DNA of 10,344 nucleotides from Robiginitomaculum sp. (GTDB lineage Bacteria > Pseudomonadota > Alphaproteobacteria > Caulobacterales > Maricaulaceae), in assembly GCA_002732905.1 (NCBI GenBank), contig NVTC01000014.1, forward strand, positions 31,963-42,306. Reading direction: 5' to 3'. Numbering within the stretch: position 1 is the first letter of the stretch; every line of letters starts with the position of its first letter. Positions 1-5,297 of the stretch are shown in pieces. The notes under the pieces were generated by a model, which was given only the letters and a program-made list of their open reading frames with translations, had not been told where the DNA came from and searched no databases. The position numbers and the translations under genes are program-made.

Positions 1-22
1 GAAAAATGGAGGAAGGAAAGAG

Positions 23-796
23 TTATCCTTTTCGGCCCGGTGCAGGACTGCTGTAATCACCCAGAGCCGTAAGCGCAGCACGGTCTTTAATGGTAATTGT
101 CCACTTATCGGTGATGTCGATGAGGCCTTTGGTTTTAAGCCGTGTAAATGCTCGGCTCACCGTCTCTACGGTGAGACCAAGATAATCGGCAATATCTACG
201 CGGGTCATGGGCATACGAAATGGGGGCATACGAAATGGGGGCATACGAAATGGGGGCACATCAAATGAGGATGCATCGAACCGCTCGGCCTGACCACTTG
301 CATTCGCTTGCCTCGTTTCAATAAACAGTAAAAACCAGGCGATTTTTTCCGTGGCCTTCTTGCGGCCAAGCACAAATAATTGGTCCATAATAGCCTCAAC
401 CACCCTTGAGGTGATTTCGTGGACACGGGTTTCGAGCTTTGGGTATTTTTTGTATAGCGACTGTAAATCCGTTTCCTGCCATTGACATGCCGTGAGCGGC
501 TTCAAGCCCCTTGCACTGACCGAATAGGACCGGCCGGACGCAATGCCTATAAAATCCCCTGCATAGCAAAACGCCATAATTTGCTTGGCACCATTGCTGG
601 CCAAACGCTCCAATGCGAGCGCACCGGAAGAAATATTGTAAACTTGGCGCACCGGATCCTCTTCGTGTAGCAAATATTCTCCTGCTCCAATACGCCTAAT
701 ATGTGCCAGAGAAAACAGGTCTTCTATCTCTATATCGGTGAATACCGAACACAAGGGACTGTTGCGTGCATGGCAGGAATTACAGGATATACTCAT
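23..796 (-). CDS. FNR/FnrN-type oxygen-sensing Crp/Fnr regulator
   Basis: A 257-residue Crp/Fnr family transcription factor. An N-terminal cysteine cluster (C5, C8, C16; spacing CX2C-X7-C) plus C104 in LTACQW, which lines up with FNR C122, gives the four ligands expected for an oxygen-labile [4Fe-4S] cluster. A cyclic-nucleotide-binding-like beta domain spans about 20-115, a long dimerisation helix about 118-160, and a winged helix-turn-helix about 199-230 with the diagnostic YLGLTVETVSRAF recognition region. By family knowledge it would activate or repress genes when oxygen is low. The ATG is preceded by AGAGG, a good ribosome binding site. It diverges from the GntR gene. The odd part is residues 181-196, where PPFRM is repeated three times in the hinge between the dimerisation helix and the DNA-binding domain; E. 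coli FNR has one such stretch there. Which pathway it controls is not visible, as nothing lies downstream within the window. Confidence 0.93.
   Translation of the reverse strand: MSISCNSCHARNSPLCSVFTDIEIEDLFSLAHIRRIGAGEYLLHEEDPVRQVYNISSGALALERLASNGAKQIMAFCYAGDFIGIASGRSYSVSARGLKPLTACQWQETDLQSLYKKYPKLETRVHEITSRVVEAIMDQLFVLGRKKATEKIAWFLLFIETRQANASGQAERFDASSFDVPPFRMPPFRMPPFRMPMTRVDIADYLGLTVETVSRAFTRLKTKGLIDITDKWTITIKDRAALTALGDYSSPAPGRKG
211..270. repeat. 15-bp tandem repeat inside the fnr-like gene
   Basis: The unit gcatacgaaatgggg occurs three times without a mismatch at 211-225, 226-240 and 241-255. A decayed fourth copy at 256-270 differs at four positions. Read on the minus strand it encodes PPFRM repeats. 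The unit is divisible by three, so gain or loss of a copy keeps the reading frame. Confidence 0.97.
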
Positions 797-814
797 AATG
801 CCTCTTGTCTTATA

Positions 815-833
815 TGATATAAAAGATATATCA
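815..833. promoter_or_regulatory. Perfect inverted repeat, candidate operator
   Basis: TGATATA at 815-821 and TATATCA at 827-833 are exact reverse complements around a 5-bp spacer (AAAGA). The site lies 18 bp upstream of the fnr-like start and 33 bp upstream of the GntR start, in very AT-rich DNA. A weak plus-strand promoter (TTGTCT at 805-810, TATATC at 827-832, 16-bp spacing) would overlap it. A GntR-type autoregulatory operator is the simplest reading. It does not fit the FNR consensus TTGAT-N4-ATCAA. Confidence 0.5.
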
Positions 834-866
834 ATATATGTTATTTACCGTACCAGCAGGAATTTC

Positions 867-1694
867 ATGGAAAATAAAACCCCCATACGAACAAACGATG
901 CATCCAGCTTTCAAATGGCCATAGACGAAAAACTGCGCACTCCATTATATTACCAGATATATGTGCTGATAAGGGATAAAATACTTTCAGGTACTTACCC
1001 AAATAGCACACTAATACCGACAGAGAAGCAACTGGGGCAAACATTTAACGTATCGCGGATAACGGTTAAACGGGCGCTGGACGAACTAGCCAAAGAAGGC
1101 TTAGTCTCGCGCCAGCGAGGGCGCGGCACCATGGTGACGTTCTCTGCGCCCGTCTCATCCTCCCTTGGCAATATGGACGGACTGCTGGAAGACATGCTCA
1201 ACATCGTTCTGGAAACCAAAGTCCAGATTTTAGAATTTGATTATGTTGTTGCCGCCCCACATGTCATGGATGCACTGCAACTATCACCGGACACCAAAGT
1301 GCAACATGCTGTGCGTACCCGCCATAAAGACGATACACCTTTTTCTTACGTTATCACTTATGTACCTGAAGACATTGGCCGTTCCTTTAAGCGAACTGAT
1401 TTGAAAGATCAGCCAATTTTGGCCTTGATTGAAAAAACGGGTGTCAGTATTGCCCGTGCACGCCAGACGGTTACCGCCACTCTTGCAGACGGTACGACGG
1501 GGCCCGCGCTTAACATAGGTATAGGTTCACCGCTCCTGAAGGTTTCGCGCATCGTTTACGACAACGATGACCGCCCTGTGGAATATATCATTATTTATTA
1601 CTGGCCTGGCCTGTACCGGATCAATATGGAGCTGTCGCGCATGCAAGATGCTGGTGACGGGGGCTCTAATTTCTGGGCTATGAATATGAAATAA
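867..1694 (+). CDS. GntR family regulator, HutC/UTRA type
   Basis: A 275-residue transcription factor. The N-terminal winged helix-turn-helix spans about 25-92 and carries the GntR signature (PLYYQIY, IPTEKQLGQTFNVSRITVKRALDELAKEGL, RQRGRGTMV, here cut into separate segments for reading). The rest, about 115-258, is a UTRA ligand-binding domain, recognisable from TPFSYVITYVPEDIG and from RPVEYIIIYYWPGLYR near the end. The frame is open upstream to 738, but that extension would run deep into the divergent fnr-like gene. I chose 867 because AGCAGGAA sits just upstream and the protein then has a usual length. The lyase gene starts 9 bp after its stop, so it probably regulates that operon, with an acyl-CoA or organic acid as effector (inference). 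The inverted repeat at 815-833 is the likely operator. Confidence 0.92.
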   Translation: MENKTPIRTNDASSFQMAIDEKLRTPLYYQIYVLIRDKILSGTYPNSTLIPTEKQLGQTFNVSRITVKRALDELAKEGLVSRQRGRGTMVTFSAPVSSSLGNMDGLLEDMLNIVLETKVQILEFDYVVAAPHVMDALQLSPDTKVQHAVRTRHKDDTPFSYVITYVPEDIGRSFKRTDLKDQPILALIEKTGVSIARARQTVTATLADGTTGPALNIGIGSPLLKVSRIVYDNDDRPVEYIIIYYWPGLYRINMELSRMQDAGDGGSNFWAMNMK

Positions 1695-1703
1695 GGCGGG
1701 CGC

Positions 1704-2618
1704 ATGAGCTCTTTTATCGAAATCAGTGAAGTCGGTCCGCGCGACGGCCTGCAAAGCATCAAGCGGATTATGCCCCTAGCCGCTAAAAAAGCGTGGATAA
1801 CAGCCGAAGCCGCCTGCGGTGTACCGGAAATAGAAGTCGGGTCGTTTGTACCAAAAAAACTGTTGCCGCAATTGGCTGATACGGCGGAATTGGTCGCCCA
1901 TGCTCGCAGTATTAGCGGCTTAAAGGTCGCAGTGTTGGTGCCAAATTTACGCGGCGCCCAAGATGCTATCAAAGCCGGCGCTCACAAAATCACTATTCCT
2001 TTGTCCGCAAGCGAAACCCATTCCTTGGCCAATGTAAACCGTACCCACGTACAAATGTTGACCGCGGTACGGGACATAGCAGATTTAATTAAGACATTGC
2101 CAGCCGACGAGCGCCCGTTCTTTGAGGGCGGTATTTCCACCGCATTTGGCTGCACTTTAGAAGGCACGGTCCCCCAAGCAAAAATCCTTGAGCTGGCCAG
2201 CGCTTTGATGGATGCAGGCTGCGACGAAGTTGGTCTGTCGGACACGACAGGATATGCCGTACCGAACCATGTGGTCTCCTTGGTCAAGGCTGTGAAAGCC
2301 GAAGTTGGTGAGCAAAATTTGACAGGCCTGCACCTGCATAACACGCGGGGGCTTGGGCTCACGAATGTCTACGCAGCCCTTGATCACGGTATCACAACCA
2401 TTGATGCATCCCTCGGCGGTATTGGCGGATGCCCGTTTGCCCCGGGTGCAAGCGGAAACATTGTTACAGAGGACCTTGTGTTTATGTTGGACAGTACGGG
2501 TTACGAGACAGGCATAGACTTGGAAGCCCTGCTCAAGGTTCGCGACATAGTGACAGATGCTCTACCCGGCGAACTTATGTACGGCTTTGTTCCCGATGCA
2601 GGCTTGCCTAAACTCTAA
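1704..2618 (+). CDS. Hydroxymethylglutaryl-CoA lyase family protein
   Basis: A 304-residue DRE-TIM metallolyase, full length for the family. HMG-CoA lyase splits 3-hydroxy-3-methylglutaryl-CoA into acetoacetate and acetyl-CoA in the last step of leucine breakdown. Visible landmarks are EVGPRDGLQ (R13 and D14, catalytic arginine and metal aspartate), EVGSFVPKK near 44, metal histidines H210 and H212, the cysteine-loop signature IGGCPFAPGASGN (catalytic C243) and TEDLVFML. The metal-histidine motif reads HLHNTRG, whereas the well-studied enzymes have H-x-HDTYG, so a related acyl-CoA substrate such as a citramalyl-CoA-like compound is possible. A Shine-Dalgarno-like AAGGCGG precedes the ATG, and the gene is apparently cotranscribed with the GntR gene. 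I see none of the usual leucine-degradation partners (carboxylase subunits, isovaleryl-CoA dehydrogenase) beside it. Confidence 0.9.
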   Translation: MSSFIEISEVGPRDGLQSIKRIMPLAAKKAWITAEAACGVPEIEVGSFVPKKLLPQLADTAELVAHARSISGLKVAVLVPNLRGAQDAIKAGAHKITIPLSASETHSLANVNRTHVQMLTAVRDIADLIKTLPADERPFFEGGISTAFGCTLEGTVPQAKILELASALMDAGCDEVGLSDTTGYAVPNHVVSLVKAVKAEVGEQNLTGLHLHNTRGLGLTNVYAALDHGITTIDASLGGIGGCPFAPGASGNIVTEDLVFMLDSTGYETGIDLEALLKVRDIVTDALPGELMYGFVPDAGLPKL

Positions 2619-2651
2619 TCACCTAAAATCTAGTCACCGAGACTTTAGTCA
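2607..2651. repeat. 15-bp imperfect tandem repeat across two stop codons
   Basis: Three consecutive 15-bp units: cctaaactctaatca (2607-2621), cctaaaatctagtca (2622-2636, 13/15 matches to the first) and ccgagactttagtca (2637-2651, 11/15 to the first). Copy 1 holds the TAA of the lyase on the plus strand. Copy 3 holds the TAA of the DUF805 gene on the minus strand. I see only a weak 4-bp dyad here and no clear intrinsic terminator. Confidence 0.85.
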
Positions 2652-3163
2652 AATGTAAGGCCGCTATCACCATGTTCATTGGGTTCAGGGTCGGTTTTCA
2701 ACATGGCATTGACACCAAAAGCTAACGCACCACCCACGGCGAGATAACTAATGGTGAACGGCAAACTCATTGCTTTAAGCATCCGGTCATAAACACCCAG
2801 TAGATATTCTACATCTGGGTTGTCCATATCTATGGATTCTTGCAAATTTTCTGCTTCTGTTACGATGTCAGGTGACATTACGCCGAGCAATACACTACCG
2901 ACCATGTAGGAAACCACGAGAAAAATGATAAATATCAGTAGATACATCCAGCCGGACTTGCTGGCATCATGAAACCTTTTGGCAAACAAACAGCCCCAAC
3001 AGTAAACCAAAACAAGAGACGCAAAGAACGCGATCACGCCTGCACCCAAACTTATCAACCAAGCTTGCCAGAGTAAAACATTGATAGTTAAGAGGATCAC
3101 TGCACCTCTTTTGAAGGTATGTGCATCAATGCGGCCACCCGCTGTAAACAATAAATTCCCCAT
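2645..3163 (-). CDS. DUF805 family inner-membrane protein (copy 1)
   Basis: A 172-residue small membrane protein of the DUF805 family, whose function is unknown. The family's N-terminal GRI-xxx-F motif appears as GRIDAHTFKRG (about 10-20), and the conserved RLHD-xxxSGW loop as KRFHDASKSGW (62-72). Hydrophobic segments lie at about 21-40, 43-60, 74-95 and 134-153. An acidic stretch (about 99-125) separates the third and fourth, and the C-terminus is polar. The frame stays open upstream to 3310, but I place the start at 3163 because AGGAG lies at good spacing there and the family motif follows directly. It is the second gene of a tandem pair with the next DUF805 gene and converges on the lyase with a 26-bp gap. 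Confidence 0.85.
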   Translation of the reverse strand: MGNLLFTAGGRIDAHTFKRGAVILLTINVLLWQAWLISLGAGVIAFFASLVLVYCWGCLFAKRFHDASKSGWMYLLIFIIFLVVSYMVGSVLLGVMSPDIVTEAENLQESIDMDNPDVEYLLGVYDRMLKAMSLPFTISYLAVGGALAFGVNAMLKTDPEPNEHGDSGLTFD

Positions 3164-3171
3164 GATTTTCT

Positions 3172-3215
3172 CCTGTTTAATTTGTTTAATAAGCCTGTTT
3201 AATTTACTTAATAAG
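3172..3215. repeat. 22-bp tandem duplication upstream of DUF805 copy 1
   Basis: Two adjacent 22-bp units at 3172-3193 and 3194-3215, identical at 20 of 22 positions (gt versus ac in the middle). They are AT-rich and share cctgtttaattt at one end and ttaataag at the other. The first copy overlaps the ribosome binding site of the downstream DUF805 gene on the minus strand. The unit is not divisible by three, which fits its noncoding position. Confidence 0.92.
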
Positions 3216-3251
3216 AATGGCAAACGGTCGATTCTGCAAGAAAAATTTACG

Positions 3252-3782
3252 TTACTTTGCAGGCACGGGATTATCCCCATAGCGGTTGTCACCCTCTTGT
3301 CCGGGGGCAAGTACCAGCCAGAGCGTAAACAGTGTCGGCAATATAGCCATGACCCACCGCGCTTTGGGCATACCGACAGCTAATTTATCTTGATAGGCTT
3401 CCAGAACTTTTTTCATTTCCTCTTCATTGCCCGCATATTCAGGATGCGCCATGACTGTATCGAAATATTCTACACCGCCATAGTTTAACGCCATGATGAT
3501 CCATACAATAATAATTAGGGAAAACAATCCAATCAGTGGCCAAAATGAGCGTCCTAAATCATGAAGGCGCTTACCGTAGACCGCCATAATGATATGAAAA
3601 TTCAAGAAGAATAAAGCCAAGGCAAAAAAGAAGCTTACTAAATTCATACCTACATATCGCCAGACAAATAGCTGCAAGACGATGAAAATCGCCAAGCCAG
3701 CGACACCGATGATAAAAGAACGGCGCGGTATACGCCCAGACGGTGATAAAAATAATGGCGGGGATAAAAACAGTTTTCTCAT
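3252..3782 (-). CDS. DUF805 family inner-membrane protein (copy 2)
   Basis: A 176-residue DUF805 protein, closer to the family norm than its neighbour. It shows SPSGRIPRRSF (13-23), the loop YGKRLHDLGRSFWPL (69-83), hydrophobic segments at about 24-42, 47-68, 83-99 and 143-159, and the typical tail PGQEGDNRYGDNP (160-172). A TTG-initiated extension to 3836 is possible, but the ATG at 3782 gives the usual N-terminus. No strong ribosome binding site is visible for either choice. It lies 88 bp upstream of the other DUF805 gene on the same strand, so the two are probably cotranscribed and may have arisen by an old duplication. The role is unknown; the four-segment topology suggests a small membrane-embedded protein. 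Confidence 0.87.
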   Translation of the reverse strand: MRKLFLSPPLFLSPSGRIPRRSFIIGVAGLAIFIVLQLFVWRYVGMNLVSFFFALALFFLNFHIIMAVYGKRLHDLGRSFWPLIGLFSLIIIVWIIMALNYGGVEYFDTVMAHPEYAGNEEEMKKVLEAYQDKLAVGMPKARWVMAILPTLFTLWLVLAPGQEGDNRYGDNPVPAK

Positions 3783-3914
3783 GCAAAGTGCTTTAAAACC
3801 AAAGAGAAATTTTGCAAGCCTTAACCGTGTGTTCAAGTCTTTAATATAAAGGCGTTTGCAAGAGTATCGTCAATGTTCCTTGTTATTTAGTTTAATAAAA
3901 CCCTTGCGCGAGCT

Positions 3915-3973
3915 GATAAAGTGCGTGTAAATAAAGAAAGTTCGCGTAGATAAAGTTCGAGTAAAGTTCAAGT
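3915..3973. repeat. Degenerate ataaag/aagttcg repeats in the leader of the GH5 gene
   Basis: Irregular units of about 15-18 bp follow each other directly before the GH5 start: gataaagtgcgtgtaa (3915-3930), ataaagaaagttcgcgta (3931-3948), gataaagttcgagta (3949-3963) and a remnant aagttcaagtt ending just before the ATG. They fill the place where a ribosome binding site should be, and none is evident. The rest of the divergent region (3783-3914) shows nothing I can name with confidence. Confidence 0.65.
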
Positions 3974-3974
3974 T

Positions 3975-5198
3975 ATGATAAAACCTATTGGGCATATAAT
4001 TGCTGTCGCCTCTCTGGCTTTTTTCGCTGCCTGCGAACGTACAGAGACGGCCTTAACCGAAGATCCTGAAGCCCCACAACAACAAACAGAGCCACAACAA
4101 CAAACAGAGATAGCGCCTCAGCAAGAGCCAGCCATAAAAATTGAAGTGGACACTTCAGAACGCCAGCAAGACACGCCTGACGCTCGCACAGCGACAACAA
4201 CCGCACTCGACACCCAAGTCCCACAAACCACAACCATCCGCAACAGCGCGCAGTTACAGGCCCCTTCCGCCCCGTTTCAAGTGCGGCGCTGTATGAATAT
4301 GGGCAATGCGCTTGAAGCACCCAATGAAGGTGATTGGGGCTACAGAATTACGGCTCAGGACTTGCGCAGTGTTGCAGCAGCAGGGTTTGACACTGTACGT
4401 ATTCCAATCCGCTGGGACGCACACACGGCACACCGCGCACCTTACAGTATTGACGCACCGTTTATGGCACGGGTTAATACCGTGGTCAGAGATGCGCAAT
4501 CGGCAGGCCTTGGGGTCATTATTGATGTACATCATTACGAAGATTTGATGGCCCGTCCGACGCGCGAACAAGCTCGGTTTTTGGCCATATGGGATCAAAT
4601 TGCCCGTAATTTCGCAGATGCGCCGGATACTGTCTATTTTGAAGTTCTCAACGAGCCTACTCTGCAACTCAGCAATGCCCAGGTGAACGGTTTATATGCC
4701 AAAGTTCTACCAATCATCAGAGCCACTAATCCAACCCGTAAGGTCATATTGGGCGGAAATTCATGGAATAGCATTGAAAGCTTAGACGAAGTCCGTTGGC
4801 CTCTAAATGCAAATAAAAAAGACGCTAATTTAGTTGCGACCTTCCATGATTACGGCCCCCATGCCTTTACCCACCAAGGTGCAGAGTGGTCAGAGCCTGT
4901 CTTGCCACTTGGCAGGCGTTGGGGCGGTCCAGCCGATATGGACGAGCTAGCCGACACTTATCAACGAGCCCGAGACTTTAAGGCTAAAACAGGGTTGCCC
5001 ATTTTTGTCGGTGAGTTTGGTGTAATAGACAAAGTCCCTACGGCCGAACGTTTTGCGTGGACCAAAATACGGCGCAAAACCATGGAGGCACACGGGTTTT
5101 CTTGGTGCGCCTGGGATTTTTCAGGCGCGTTTAAATCCTATGACCTAAGCACAAGACGTTGGTTTCCAGGCGCGCAAGACGCCTTGTTTGGCCGTTAA
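3975..5198 (+). CDS. GH5 family glycosidase (cellulase-like), probable lipoprotein
   Basis: A 407-residue exported enzyme of glycoside hydrolase family 5, which hydrolyses beta-glucans or related polysaccharides with retention. The N-terminus (MIK, then a hydrophobic run ending FFAAC with C20) looks like a lipoprotein signal, although F at -3 of the lipobox is unusual. A low-complexity Q/T/E-rich linker runs from about 21 to 100. The catalytic barrel starts at MNMGNALEAPNEGDWGY (about 107-123) and shows VRIPIRW with R142, DVHHYED with H186/H187, the acid/base E227 in VLNEP, H291 and Y293, the nucleophile E347 in FVGEFG, and W380. All catalytic residues are present, so it should be active. The substrate cannot be told from sequence alone. 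The start is set by the signal peptide; the ribosome binding site is weak or absent. It stands alone, diverging from the DUF805 pair. Confidence 0.9.
   Translation: MIKPIGHIIAVASLAFFAACERTETALTEDPEAPQQQTEPQQQTEIAPQQEPAIKIEVDTSERQQDTPDARTATTTALDTQVPQTTTIRNSAQLQAPSAPFQVRRCMNMGNALEAPNEGDWGYRITAQDLRSVAAAGFDTVRIPIRWDAHTAHRAPYSIDAPFMARVNTVVRDAQSAGLGVIIDVHHYEDLMARPTREQARFLAIWDQIARNFADAPDTVYFEVLNEPTLQLSNAQVNGLYAKVLPIIRATNPTRKVILGGNSWNSIESLDEVRWPLNANKKDANLVATFHDYGPHAFTHQGAEWSEPVLPLGRRWGGPADMDELADTYQRARDFKAKTGLPIFVGEFGVIDKVPTAERFAWTKIRRKTMEAHGFSWCAWDFSGAFKSYDLSTRRWFPGAQDALFGR
4074..4109 (+). repeat. 18-bp perfect tandem duplication in the GH5 linker
   Basis: The unit ccacaacaacaaacagag occurs twice, at 4074-4091 and 4092-4109, with no mismatch. 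It encodes PQQQTE twice (residues 34-45), in the disordered-looking linker between the lipobox cysteine and the catalytic domain. The frame is preserved. Confidence 0.97.
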
Positions 5199-5230
5199 GC
5201 CCAATTACATCCATAATATTTTGGTTAGCG

Positions 5231-5270
5231 GTTTATTCCCTTAGTGGTTTATTCCCTTAGCTGTTTATTA
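5231..5270. repeat. 16-bp tandem repeat upstream of mnmC
   Basis: gtttattcccttagtg (5231-5246) and gtttattcccttagct (5247-5262) share their first 14 bases, and a third copy is cut short at 5263-5270 (gtttatta). It fills the middle of the 99-bp gap between the GH5 gene and mnmC. It could lie in the mnmC promoter or leader, but I see no clear -35/-10 pair or terminator. Confidence 0.93.
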
Positions 5271-5297
5271 TCAGGGCGAACGCGTTTATGAGGAAGC

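Noticed and set aside
738-866. Upstream extension of the GntR reading frame
   Set aside because: It overlaps the divergent fnr-like gene, has no ribosome binding site, and lies before the normal family N-terminus.
2607-2660. Intrinsic terminator between the convergent lyase and DUF805 genes
   Set aside because: Only a weak 4-bp stem can be drawn and there is no T-run; the regularity is a tandem repeat instead.
3172-3215. CRISPR array or attachment site
   Set aside because: There are only two adjacent copies with no spacer and no cas or integrase gene nearby; a simple tandem duplication explains it.
3164-3310. Upstream extension of the first DUF805 reading frame
   Set aside because: It overlaps the end of the neighbouring DUF805 gene and the 22-bp repeats. 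The start at 3163 has a clear AGGAG and leads into the family motif.
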